From Dyella_B sp035503745 (GTDB lineage Bacteria > Pseudomonadota > Gammaproteobacteria > Xanthomonadales > Rhodanobacteraceae), in assembly GCF_035503745.1 (NCBI RefSeq), contig NZ_DATJTC010000025.1, forward strand, positions 1 to 64,000: a stretch of 64,000 nucleotides of DNA. The letters run 5' to 3'. The first letter of the stretch is position 1; every line of letters starts with the position of its first letter. The notes under the pieces are model-generated. The model did not search any database. It worked only from the letters and a program-made list of their open reading frames with translations, and was not told where the DNA came from. Below are positions 51,723 through 59,838 of this stretch, one piece after another. A program made the translations under genes and the position numbers.

Positions 51723-54113
51723 ATGAAATTCTCGGAAAACTGGCTGCGCCATCACGTGCCCACGTCAGCCCCGCGCGATCAGTTGGTCGCCACGCTGACC
51801 GCAATCGGCCTGGAAGTGGAAGACGTTGCCGCGCTGGGCGATTCGCTGGACGGGGTGGTCGTCGCGCGCATCGTCAGCGCGCAAAGACACCCGCAGGCCG
51901 ATCGGCTGCAGGTGTGCGACGTGGACACCGGCAACGGCATGGTCCAGATCGTCTGCGGCGCGCCCAATGCGCGCGCCGGCCTGCTAGTGCCGCTGGCGAC
52001 GGTGGGGGCGCAGCTCCCCGGCGGCATCGCCATCAAGGCGGCCAAGCTGCGCGGCGTGGAATCGTTCGGCATGCTGTGCTCGGCCAAAGAACTGGGCATC
52101 GATGCGGACGCATCGGGCCTGCTCGAACTGCCCGCCGATGCCCCGGTCGGTACGCCGCTGGCCGCCTATCTTGGCTTGCCGGACGCCAGCATCGAGATCA
52201 AGCTGACGCCCAACCGCGCCGACTGCTTCAGCGTGCGCGGCATCGCTTTTGACGTCGCCGCCGCGCTGGGCGGCCAAGTGGTGCCGCTCGACGCCGAACC
52301 CGTACCCGCCGGCAGCGATGCCGCCATGAAGATTGTGCTTGACGCCGGCGCACGCGTGCCGCGCTTTGCCGGCCGCGTCATCGACAACGTGGATGCCACG
52401 GTGCCAACGCCCGTATGGATGGCCGAGCGGCTGCGTCGCAGCGGCCTGCGTCCGATCAGCTTCCTGGTCGATGTCACGCAGTATGTGATGCTTGAGCTGG
52501 GCCAGCCGATGCACGCGTTCGACAAGGACACGCTGGAAGGCGAGGTCGTGGTGCGTCCGGCGCGTGCGGGCGAATCGCTGGCACTGCTCGACGGCCGCAC
52601 GGTCGAGCTGGACGAGGATTTCCTGGTGGTCGCCGACAGCCGTGGCGGCACGGGCGCGCGCGCCGTGGCGCTCGGCGGCATCATGGGCGGGGCGGAAACG
52701 CGTGTTACCGACACCACCCGCAACGTGTTCCTGGAAGCTGCGCACTGGATTCCCGCGGCCATCATCGGCCGCAGCCGCAAGCTGGGCATGCACACCGATG
52801 CCGGGCATCGCTTCGAGCGCGGCGTCGACCCGCAGCTGCCGGGCATCGCCATCGAATACGCCACCCGGCTGATCCTGGCCGTCGCCGGCGGCGTGGCCGG
52901 CCCCTTGTTGGACGTGACACTGCCGCAGCATCTGCACGCGCCCCAGTCCATCGTGTTGCGTCGTGCGCGGCTGGCTCGCGTGCTTGGCCTGACCGTGGCC
53001 GATGAGGAAGTCACGCGCATCTTCACGGCGCTCGGCATGACGGTCGAGCCGCTGGCGGAGGGTTGGCGGGTCACCGCGCCCAGCCGCCGTTTCGACATCG
53101 AGCGCGAGGAAGACCTGATCGAAGAAGTCGCGCGCATCCACGGCTACGAAAACATCCCCACCCACACCCCCGCCGGGGCGCTGCGGCTGTCCACCGAGCC
53201 GGAAGCGCGCCTCGGCGAGCTGCCCTTGCGCGAACAAATGGCTGCGCGCGGCTACTACGAAGCGGTCAACCTGGCTTTCGTCAGCCATGCCCTGCTGGAA
53301 AAGTGGGGCATGGGCGAGAAGCTCGTGCCGCTGGCCAATCCGCTTTCGGCCGACCTGGCGGTCATGCGGCCGTCTCTGCTGCCGGGCCTGATCCAGGCCC
53401 TGTCGCACAATCGGGCGCGCCAGCAGGAGCGCGTGCGCCTGTTCGAGCTCGGCCGCGTGTTTGCGGCGGGCGATCCGCCTGAGGAAACCCCCAGCCTGGC
53501 CGTCGTCGCCAGCGGCAATGCGCACGCCGAACAATGGGGCGAAGCCGCCCGAGCGCTGGATTTCTTCGACCTCAAGGGCGACCTGGACGCGCTGATCGCC
53601 TGGGGCGGGGAGCCGTGGCGCTGGTCCGTCCATGCCCACGACCTGCCCGGATGGCTGCATCCTGGCCGGGGCGCCCGGGTAGCCTGCGACGGCCGCACCG
53701 TGGGCTACCTTGGCGCACTGCATCCGCAGCTGGCCAAGGCGCTGGACCTGGGGCCGGACGTCCATGTGCTAGAACTGGCCCTCGACCCGGTGCTGGGCCG
53801 CCGCCTGCCCAAGGCCCAGCCGGTGGCGCGCTTCCCGGCGGTCCGGCGGGATATCGCCGTCGATGTTCCTGAACGGGTGGGTTGGTCACACATTGAGCAA
53901 GTCGTCCGCGGCACCCTGGGAGGGGCCCTGGCGGAGCTGCGCCTGTTCGACCGTTACAGCGGCAAAGGGGTCGAAGCGGGCCGAAAGAGTCTCGCTATGG
54001 GCTTGATTTTGCAGGACGCTTCACGCACCCTTACCGACGACGACGCGGATCGCTGCGTTCGAAATGCGGTGGCTGCGTTGGAGGCGTCATGCGAGGCAAA
54101 ATTGCGAGGGTAA
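51723..54113 (+). CDS. pheT: Phenylalanyl-tRNA synthetase beta subunit
   Basis: 796 residues (E. coli 795). Domains in order: tRNA-binding EMAP-like domain (about 40-150), B3/B4 editing region (about 210-400), B5 domain (about 405-475), catalytic-like core and the C-terminal FDX-ACB anticodon domain (from about 700, FPAVRRDIAVDVPE). Together with PheS it forms the active enzyme. It starts 21 bases after pheS, and ihfA starts 1 base after its stop. Confidence 0.97.
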   Translation: MKFSENWLRHHVPTSAPRDQLVATLTAIGLEVEDVAALGDSLDGVVVARIVSAQRHPQADRLQVCDVDTGNGMVQIVCGAPNARAGLLVPLATVGAQLPGGIAIKAAKLRGVESFGMLCSAKELGIDADASGLLELPADAPVGTPLAAYLGLPDASIEIKLTPNRADCFSVRGIAFDVAAALGGQVVPLDAEPVPAGSDAAMKIVLDAGARVPRFAGRVIDNVDATVPTPVWMAERLRRSGLRPISFLVDVTQYVMLELGQPMHAFDKDTLEGEVVVRPARAGESLALLDGRTVELDEDFLVVADSRGGTGARAVALGGIMGGAETRVTDTTRNVFLEAAHWIPAAIIGRSRKLGMHTDAGHRFERGVDPQLPGIAIEYATRLILAVAGGVAGPLLDVTLPQHLHAPQSIVLRRARLARVLGLTVADEEVTRIFTALGMTVEPLAEGWRVTAPSRRFDIEREEDLIEEVARIHGYENIPTHTPAGALRLSTEPEARLGELPLREQMAARGYYEAVNLAFVSHALLEKWGMGEKLVPLANPLSADLAVMRPSLLPGLIQALSHNRARQQERVRLFELGRVFAAGDPPEETPSLAVVASGNAHAEQWGEAARALDFFDLKGDLDALIAWGGEPWRWSVHAHDLPGWLHPGRGARVACDGRTVGYLGALHPQLAKALDLGPDVHVLELALDPVLGRRLPKAQPVARFPAVRRDIAVDVPERVGWSHIEQVVRGTLGGALAELRLFDRYSGKGVEAGRKSLAMGLILQDASRTLTDDDADRCVRNAVAALEASCEAKLRG

Positions 54114-54114
54114 G

Positions 54115-54417
54115 ATGGCGGCGCTGACAAAGGCGGAGATGGCCGAGCGCCTCTTCCTCGAGGTAGGCCTTAACAAACGTGAAGCAAAAGAGTTCGTGGA
54201 CGCCTATTTCGAGGTCGTCCGCGAAGCGTTGGAAAGGGGCGAGCAGGTCAAGCTGTCCGGATTCGGCAACTTCGATCTGCGGCAGAAGAACCAGCGACCG
54301 GGTCGCAACCCCAAGACGGGCGAGGAGATTCCGATCTCCGCCCGCAGGGTGGTGACGTTCCGGCCAGGGCAGAAACTCAAGGTGCGAGTCGAGGGCTATG
54401 CTGGATCAGGGGAATAA
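54115..54417 (+). CDS. ihfA: Integration host factor alpha subunit
   Basis: 100 residues (E. coli 99). MAALTKAEMAERLFLEVGLN at the start, then the beta-arm motif KLSGFGNFDLRQKNQRPGRN with PKTGEEIPISARRVVTF. The Pro in RPGRNP intercalates in DNA and bends it. It is a nucleoid protein required for site-specific recombination and many promoters. It occupies the same place after pheT in E. coli. Confidence 0.96.
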   Translation: MAALTKAEMAERLFLEVGLNKREAKEFVDAYFEVVREALERGEQVKLSGFGNFDLRQKNQRPGRNPKTGEEIPISARRVVTFRPGQKLKVRVEGYAGSGE

Positions 54418-54754
54418 CACCGAGCTGCCTGCCATCCCGGCCAAGCGCTACTTCACCATCGGTGAAGTCAGCGACCTGTGCGGGGTGAAGCCTCACGTGC
54501 TTCGTTACTGGGAGCAGGAGTTTCCTGCGCTCAACCCGGTCAAGCGCCGCGGCAACCGCCGCTATTACCAGCGCCACGACGTGCTGATGATTCGCCAGAT
54601 CCGTTCGTTGCTGTACGACGAAGGCTTCACCATCACCGGCGCCCGTGCCCGGTTGGAAGGCCCTCAGGCGCGGATGGAGGCCAGCATGTCGCACCAGATC
54701 GTGCGCCAGGTGCGCATGGAGCTGGAAGAGGTCCTCGCGCTGCTGCGTCGCTGA
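54398..54754 (+). CDS. MerR-family transcriptional regulator
   Basis: 118 residues. The HTH domain IGEVSDLCGVKPHVLRYWEQ with EFPALNPVKRRGNRRYYQRH is of the MerR type found behind ihfA in most gammaproteobacteria. After a helical linker the chain stops, so there is no large effector domain and no metal-binding cysteines. Its targets are unknown. It overlaps the end of ihfA by 20 nt, which suggests coupled translation. Confidence 0.9.
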   Translation: MLDQGNNTELPAIPAKRYFTIGEVSDLCGVKPHVLRYWEQEFPALNPVKRRGNRRYYQRHDVLMIRQIRSLLYDEGFTITGARARLEGPQARMEASMSHQIVRQVRMELEEVLALLRR

Positions 54755-54782
54755 ACCCTACCGGCGGGCTTGCCGGAACTGC

Positions 54783-54788
54783 TATAAT
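54783..54788 (+). promoter_or_regulatory. -10 box of tRNA-Pro
   Basis: A consensus TATAAT lies 20 bases before the tRNA. The base 17 upstream region has no clear -35 (a CCGGC/GCCGG hairpin sits there). Confidence 0.5.
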
Positions 54789-54808
54789 CGCTTTCTTTGC
54801 CGAACTGT

Positions 54809-54885
54809 CGGGGCGTAGCGCAGCCTGGTAGCGCATTTGCCTGGGGGGCAAAGGGTCGTGGGTTCGAATCCCGCCGCCCCGACCA
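54809..54885 (+). tRNA. tRNA-Pro (GGG)
   Basis: 77 nt with encoded CCA. Acceptor stem CGGGGCG/CGCCCCG; D-arm GCGCAGCCTGGTAGCGC; anticodon stem TTTGC/GCAAA with loop CTGGGGG, anticodon GGG; T-arm GTGGG-TTCGAAT-CCCGC. A degenerate copy of its 3' half and of the 12 bases after it occurs at 57051-57108. Confidence 0.97.
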
Positions 54886-54956
54886 ATTCGGAAAAGAAAT
54901 CAGCAATTTGCAAATGGGCGTGAATATTTCCGCCTTATGCGTCCACTTATCCACAC

Positions 54957-55166
54957 CTAATGCTTGAGCGCGATGCCGATCGAAGCATCTGTCCGTGGCG
55001 CCTCATGGTCGCCCAAATAAGGGGCGGCCATCGTCTCGCTGGTATGCGTCATCAGCTCCTGCACTTCCTTCGCCGACTAGCCCGCCTCGCGCAACAGCGC
55101 GCTATCCACATCCTCTAATGTATAGGGAAGCAATGGCGACGCGACCATTACCCAAGGAATGGCCGT
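54957..55166 (-). pseudogene. Tyrosine integrase C-terminal remnant
   Basis: The minus-strand frame reads PYTLEDVDSALLREAG, a TAG stop (55077-55079), then SAKEVQELMTHTSETMAAPY and LGDHEAP and ends with TAG at 54957. The xxVQxLMxHTSxxMxxxYL pattern is that of the last helix of phage/island tyrosine recombinases, where the final Tyr is catalytic. The stop probably replaced a Trp or Gln codon. The upstream two thirds of the enzyme are missing. It lies 72 bases from tRNA-Pro. Confidence 0.5.
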
Positions 55167-55317
55167 GACCGTGGGCAGCCGAACTTCAAGCAGTCCGATC
55201 AATGGTCGCGGATATCTCTCCAGTGGTAATGAAGACTATGACGCGAATGATCCTGCATCCGCTGCAGCAAGTGCAGGCATCGGCAGCGCGGCGAGTATCA
55301 ACATCGGAGAATATGCG

Positions 55318-55343
55318 TAAAAAAAGGACCCCGATTGGGTCCT
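55318..55343 (-). terminator. Terminator of the island operon
   Basis: On the minus strand AGGACCC-AATCG-GGGTCCT (7 bp) is followed by a run of seven T. It ends the transcript of the acyltransferase and the small exported protein. Confidence 0.75.
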
Positions 55344-55456
55344 CACTATGTTCACTTTGTTTTCGCTGTTTGTAGACTTTGATTCTTCGCGACGGCCTAC
55401 GTGTTCGCCGGCACTCCTGGCGATAAGGGATCAGCAAGCTCAAGGAAGGGCATGAG

Positions 55457-55763
55457 CTATCTGATTTTCAGGGTTGCTTTAAAGGCATAGAGCGCGTCAT
55501 CAGGATGGATGCCATCGGGCAGGTGCGCTTGCCCATTCGGAAATGGTGAAGCGATCGCAGTGCATTCAGTCCAGATGACTCCAGTGGTATTCCGATAGAT
55601 GCTGATTTCCGAGATGATCGGCCAATCGCACCATGCTTCGTAAGCATTATTGTCATCGGTGCGATGTTTATGCGTTCGCATGACTCGCTATGCCGAGAAG
55701 GTAGGTCATGCCGATCAAGGGTGTTTTGACTTTAATTTCTGTCGAGTTCCAGTTGTAGTTCAT
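55457..55763 (-). pseudogene. Small exported protein broken by a frameshift
   Basis: An ATG at 55763 overlaps the acyltransferase stop as ATGA. It encodes 31 residues (MNYNWNSTEIKVKTPLIGMT, then YLLGIASHANA), a good signal peptide with an AxA cleavage site, and then hits TAA at 55668. The next frame, entered near there, continues with natural-looking sequence (DDNNAYEAWCDWPIISEISI, YRNTTGVIWTECTAIASPFP, ALYAFKATLKIR) to 55457. A single-base indel around 55668-55685 explains both halves. The joined product would be about 100 residues, secreted or periplasmic. I do not recognise it. Confidence 0.5.
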
Positions 55764-56884
55764 GCTGTAGCCTCGTCCAGGTTTGGCGAACTGTTTTGTG
55801 CCGATCGTTTCGGGGTAAGAAGACGCTTGCCCGGAAGCTCGATATAGCGATATGTCACGGCCGAGATGGCAATGACGATGCTCACGAAGGCTACAAAAGC
55901 TGAGTCACTAGCAAACGGGCGCGAGGGTTCGACGCCAAGAATGATCTGTCCAATTCGTGCGCAAAGAATCAGCGAGAAATGGATCATGTAGATGGAGTAG
56001 GAGCGCTCCCCAAGCCACACCAATGTCCTGATGGAAAGAGCGCGGCATGCCCATGGGCTCATCAGCACCACGATGATGGAGGCAGGAAAGCCGATCAGTG
56101 AGATGGCAAGATCGATGCCGCGTCCGTTCAGCCTGTGGCTATGGAAATACACATACATCGCCATTGCGAAGGCAATAAACAGTGCGTTCCACAATGCCGC
56201 TTGGGTGAAACGATCACGATAGTTCTCGTAGAGCCTGAAGGTGAGGGCGCCGATAAAAAATCCCGCCCCGGTTCGCGCCACGAGCACAGACACATGCCAC
56301 CACGCGTAGCCAATGTCATAAAAGCTGCGGTGCAAAAAGACCTGTATGCATGCGACAGCTGCGGCGCCTGCCGTGATCAGCGACAGCCGGCGGGGCAACG
56401 CAATCATGCATAGGAACGCTATGTTGACAAGAAACTCAGTGGATATCGACCACGATGGCTGGTTGAATGAGAACAGCCCATGTTGCAGACCAGACGATTG
56501 CAGTAGCAGCAGATTCGCGCCGAAGTTATAGGCGTCATTGAAGCGGAACGGATCGAAGGGAATAGCCAGGTTTGATGTCCCCAGCTGGATCGCCAGAATT
56601 ACGAGCAGCATGATCAAGTGCAGCGGGTAGAGGCGAGCGATGCGTTGCCCAATATTGGCACCGATCGCTCGACGTCTGGAATCTGTCCAATATGTCCTCG
56701 CCAGTACGAAGCCCGATAGCGCGAAGAAGAAGTCAACCATCGGCAGCCCGTTCTTGTAGAACGGTGCCAGTACGGTCTCAAATGGGGAGGACTGAAAGTA
56801 CCCTCGGTAATGCCAGCAGACCACGCCCAGCGCCGCAATGGCGCGCATGCTATCCAACGCCGGCAATCGACCCTTTTGTTCCAT
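55760..56884 (-). CDS. Acyltransferase 3 family membrane protein (OafA/YrhL type)
   Basis: 374 residues, about ten membrane segments. The start RLPALDSMRAIAALGVVCWH carries the conserved histidine of the family, and FFFALSGFVLARTYW matches the second signature (FFxxSGF). Such proteins O-acylate sugars of LPS, peptidoglycan or exopolysaccharide. GGGGAGGA stands 6 bases before the ATG. A frameshifted small exported gene is coupled at its end. Its place in the tRNA-Pro island suggests it came in by transfer as a surface-modification trait. Confidence 0.88.
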   Translation of the reverse strand: MEQKGRLPALDSMRAIAALGVVCWHYRGYFQSSPFETVLAPFYKNGLPMVDFFFALSGFVLARTYWTDSRRRAIGANIGQRIARLYPLHLIMLLVILAIQLGTSNLAIPFDPFRFNDAYNFGANLLLLQSSGLQHGLFSFNQPSWSISTEFLVNIAFLCMIALPRRLSLITAGAAAVACIQVFLHRSFYDIGYAWWHVSVLVARTGAGFFIGALTFRLYENYRDRFTQAALWNALFIAFAMAMYVYFHSHRLNGRGIDLAISLIGFPASIIVVLMSPWACRALSIRTLVWLGERSYSIYMIHFSLILCARIGQIILGVEPSRPFASDSAFVAFVSIVIAISAVTYRYIELPGKRLLTPKRSAQNSSPNLDEATA

Positions 56885-57050
56885 GCAGAATCCTCCCCTT
56901 GAGGTACATGATAATCCAGACGTTCCGGGGCGTCGCTCGATCCTATCGAGCCGCAAGTTATTGATCGCGCTGCGTCGATTTGCACCATCTTTTTAGCTCT
57001 AAGTTCGCCTTGATTTCCATAGGAATCATGTGGATATGTTCATCTGGCTA

Positions 57051-57108
57051 CCTGCGTGGGGCAAGAGGTCGTGAGTTCGAATCCCGCCATCCGACTAATT
57101 CGGAAAAG
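57051..57108 (+). repeat. Degenerate copy of the tRNA-Pro 3' half (attachment-site remnant)
   Basis: The segment matches 54840-54896: GGTCGTGAGTTCGAATCCCG against GGTCGTGGGTTCGAATCCCG, and AATTCGGAAAAG after the CCA is identical. The acceptor strand has diverged (CATCCGACTA instead of GCCCCGACCA). It marks the distal end of the tRNA-Pro island. The rest of the gap up to 57263 shows no gene. Confidence 0.75.
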
Positions 57109-57263
57109 CTACAGAACGGCGCCTTGGCGCCCTTTTTAATCGGGATGCAGGATGCCTCGGCGTTTTTTATTCCCGGCATCGCACCACCTGGACATGTGCA
57201 TGCGACGGCAACGCGTTAGTCTGCGTGCCAGTGTTTTCCCCCGTGCCGACAGGAGATCCGCTC

Positions 57264-58007
57264 ATGCCGTCGAACCACTGTCATCCCGACGCCCCGCACG
57301 TGAAGTTGAAGGCGCCGGACTGGTACATCTCCTCGCTGATGCTCGACCGCGCGCTCGATGCGATCCTGCGGCGGGTAAAGAAGCTGGACCGGAATCATGA
57401 CATTCCCTACCTCGCCGGTTACAGCCAGGATGGCAAGACGATCTATATCGATCGGCATCTGCCCAAGTCATTCACCTTCCGCGGCCGCACCATTGATGTG
57501 GACCGCTTCCTGATTTTGCACGAGGAAGTGGAAAAAACGCTGATCGACCAGCTCGGCCTGCATTATCTGCACGCGCACCAGATTGCCACGCGCGCCGAAG
57601 AAGCCGCGGTGCATGCGCATCGCGTCACGTGGAAAGCCTACGATCGTTTCATGCAGAAATACGTCAAGTCGATCGGCGACGAGCGGCTTGCCAAGGTGCC
57701 GGCCGATCTGGATCTGAAGCCGTATCGTGACTATCACGACTACGACCTGCTGCAGCGGATGGAGCAGCACATGGAGCGCGTCGACGGCGGGGAGGCCGGG
57801 CAAAAGGAAGCGTTGAAGCGTTATGCGCAGGCCTTCCGCGAAGCACTACGCGTGCAGCGGCGCCACGCGCTGCACGACGATGCGCCGCCGGATAAGCGCC
57901 GCAAGCCGGCCACCAAGCGGCCGGGTGTAGCGAAGGCAAAGGCCGCACCGGCCAAATTCGGCAAGGCGACGGGCAAGCGCGCAGCAAGCGTAAAACCGCG
58001 CAAATAA
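57264..58007 (+). CDS. Conserved protein with basic, histone H1-like tail; function unknown
   Basis: 247 residues, soluble. The body (1-200) contains KLKAPDWYISSLMLDRALDA and YSQDGKTIYIDRHLPKSF, then a His-rich helix (FLILHEEVEKTLIDQLGLHY, LHAHQIATRAEEAAVHAHR) that could hold a metal. The last 45 residues are Lys/Ala/Pro-rich (KRRKPATKRPGVAKAKAAPA), like H1-type tails, and may bind nucleic acid. AGGAGA precedes the ATG at 57264. I do not recognise a named family. Confidence 0.75.
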   Translation: MPSNHCHPDAPHVKLKAPDWYISSLMLDRALDAILRRVKKLDRNHDIPYLAGYSQDGKTIYIDRHLPKSFTFRGRTIDVDRFLILHEEVEKTLIDQLGLHYLHAHQIATRAEEAAVHAHRVTWKAYDRFMQKYVKSIGDERLAKVPADLDLKPYRDYHDYDLLQRMEQHMERVDGGEAGQKEALKRYAQAFREALRVQRRHALHDDAPPDKRRKPATKRPGVAKAKAAPAKFGKATGKRAASVKPRK

Positions 58008-58067
58008 GCCGGTGACACCGGCCTTCCGGCGCAGGTCGGAAGGCCGCGCGAACGTTGGCGGCAACGC

Positions 58068-59678
58068 TTACGCCGCCTTCGCCATCTCGGTGTCGCCGCT
58101 CGATGAAGCGACCTGGAAGAACGCCACGCTCTCCACCAGCGAGCGTGCGCGCACCTGCACCGTGCTGGCGGCAGCGGCGGCTTCCTCGACCAGCGCGGCG
58201 TTGCTCTGGGTCACTTCGTCCATCTGCCGTACCGCGCGGTTGACCTGTTGAATGCCGTTGGCCTGCTCGACGCTTTGCGCGGCGATCAAGCCGACCGACT
58301 GCGCGACGTTGTCCACGCCTTCCAACAGCTTGCCGACCATCCATTCCGCGCGGCCGATCATCTGCGTGCCGCTGTCGATGATCGTGACCGATTCCTCGAT
58401 CAGTGTGCGGATCTCCCGCGATGCCGTGCGCGAGCTGCGGGCCAGCGACTGCACTTCGGCCGCGACCACGTTGAAGCCTTTGCCGGCTTCCCCGGCGCGT
58501 GCCGCTTCCACCGATGCATTGAGCGCCAGAATGTGCGTCTGCGTGGCGATGCGATCAATCATGTCGGTGATTTCGGTGATCCGGCCGGCAACGTTTTGTA
58601 CCTGGGTCATGGCGCCCACGGCTTCGGACATCGCCGTGCTGCTCTGGCGCGCGATGTTCGATGCCGATTCAACCAGCTGGCTCGCTTCATGCGCGCGCGT
58701 CGCGTTGGCGTTGACGCTATCGGTAAATTCCTGCATCGACGCTGCCGTTTCTTCCAGCGCGGCTGCCTGTTGGCTGGTGCGCGCGGAAAGGTCCTGATTG
58801 CCGCTGGCAATCTGCTGGGTGGACGTGGAAATTTCGGTGGAGCCTGCGCGAATCGAGTTGACGACGCTGCGCAGCTGTTCGTTCATCGCGCCGAGCGCGT
58901 GCAGCAATTTGCCGGTTTCGTCGCGGCTGTCGGACGCCACCAGGGTGGACAGGTTGCCCTGCGCGACGGCCTGCGCCACTTTCACGGCGCGGCCGATCGG
59001 GGCAGTGATGCTGTATGCCAGCGCCCAGATCAGAAACGCGCCGGTAAGCATGGCGCACGCAGCTACCGATACCAGCATGACGCCGGCATCGCGGTAAGCG
59101 GCGGTACTTTGCGTGCCAATTTGCTTGGTGGCCGCTTCGGCTTCGCGCTTCATGCCCGCCACGAGCGCGTCGATGGCCGCTGTCGGTGCGCGGTCCATGC
59201 CGGCGACGAGTTGATCGACGACGTGCGCGCTCTTGGCGTCATTGGCATCGTAGTGCTGGATCGCGGCAAGGTATCGAGCACCCAAGTCCGCGTGCGTGGC
59301 GATCGCCTGGTCTACGCCGCCCGTGTTCAGGCCAAGGTCTTTCATTTGCTGTTTGAGCGCGCCGAGGTCGGTGTCGACGTGCCGGCTCTCATCGCCAAAA
59401 GCGTCGTGGTATTTCTTGAACGATGCGGCGTCCGCGCCGCGCAGCAGCAGATCTTTCCACTCCTGTACCTGCTTTTTGAAATCCACTTGCGCAACGCGCG
59501 CGGTATCCACCGCGGCAGCGAATTTCGCGGCGGTGACGGCCGAGCGCGCCTGCAGCGCATGCGTGCGATCCAGCCCGTGCCAGCCGCCGTAGCCTACAGC
59601 GACGGTCGCCGCCAGCATGACGATGCCGAGAAAGGTCAGTTTGATGGCGATGCGAAAATCGCGGAAACGTAGTTTCAT
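58068..59678 (-). CDS. Methyl-accepting chemotaxis protein, orphan
   Basis: 536 residues. Membrane segments at about 12-32 and 200-222 flank a helical periplasmic domain (about 33-199) of the 4-helix type; a HAMP domain and signalling coiled coil follow. The hairpin tip is unusual: the common IAFQTNILALNA reads IATQTHILALNA, with T379 for Phe and H382 for Asn, and GFAVVA reads GFNVVA. No CheR-tethering pentapeptide ends the chain (SSSGDTEMAKAA). There is no cheA/cheW nearby; it could feed the flagellar array or ChpA/ChpC. Start ATG complement 59676-59678. Confidence 0.92.
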   Translation of the reverse strand: MKLRFRDFRIAIKLTFLGIVMLAATVAVGYGGWHGLDRTHALQARSAVTAAKFAAAVDTARVAQVDFKKQVQEWKDLLLRGADAASFKKYHDAFGDESRHVDTDLGALKQQMKDLGLNTGGVDQAIATHADLGARYLAAIQHYDANDAKSAHVVDQLVAGMDRAPTAAIDALVAGMKREAEAATKQIGTQSTAAYRDAGVMLVSVAACAMLTGAFLIWALAYSITAPIGRAVKVAQAVAQGNLSTLVASDSRDETGKLLHALGAMNEQLRSVVNSIRAGSTEISTSTQQIASGNQDLSARTSQQAAALEETAASMQEFTDSVNANATRAHEASQLVESASNIARQSSTAMSEAVGAMTQVQNVAGRITEITDMIDRIATQTHILALNASVEAARAGEAGKGFNVVAAEVQSLARSSRTASREIRTLIEESVTIIDSGTQMIGRAEWMVGKLLEGVDNVAQSVGLIAAQSVEQANGIQQVNRAVRQMDEVTQSNAALVEEAAAAASTVQVRARSLVESVAFFQVASSSGDTEMAKAA

Positions 59679-59757
59679 GGAAAAACCGCTTCAAAAAGGG
59701 TGCCGAGTTGATCAACTATCGGCGGCGCGGCGGCTTTTCTTGAACCCGGGCGCAAGA

Positions 59758-59782
59758 AACCGCGCATTTTTCGCGGTTTTTG
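59758..59782. terminator. Hairpin at the end of serA
   Basis: AACCGCG-CATTTTT-CGCGGTT is a 7-bp stem, with TTT on the plus side and TCTTG on the minus side. It lies 57 bases after the serA stop on the minus strand, and before the chemoreceptor gene on the same strand. It is the only terminator candidate there. Confidence 0.5.
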
Positions 59783-59838
59783 CCCTGTGAAATGTTAAAT
59801 GACCGCCGATATCAGTGCTCGGCGAGACGGCGTCCGGC

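Larger units (their letters stand above)
54840..57108. mobile_element. Remnant island at tRNA-Pro
   Basis: Bounded by the tRNA-Pro 3' half and a degenerate copy at 57051-57108. Contents, all on the minus strand: a broken integrase tail next to the tRNA, a terminator, a frameshifted small exported protein and an intact acyltransferase. Base composition is clearly more A/T than the flanks. An integrase end beside the tRNA in this orientation is standard for tRNA-targeted islands. The stretch 55170-55317 shows nothing I can identify. Confidence 0.7.

Noticed and set aside
55186..55443. 85-codon minus-strand frame in the tRNA-Pro island
   Set aside because: It runs across a strong minus-strand terminator and has an Arg/Cys-rich random composition.
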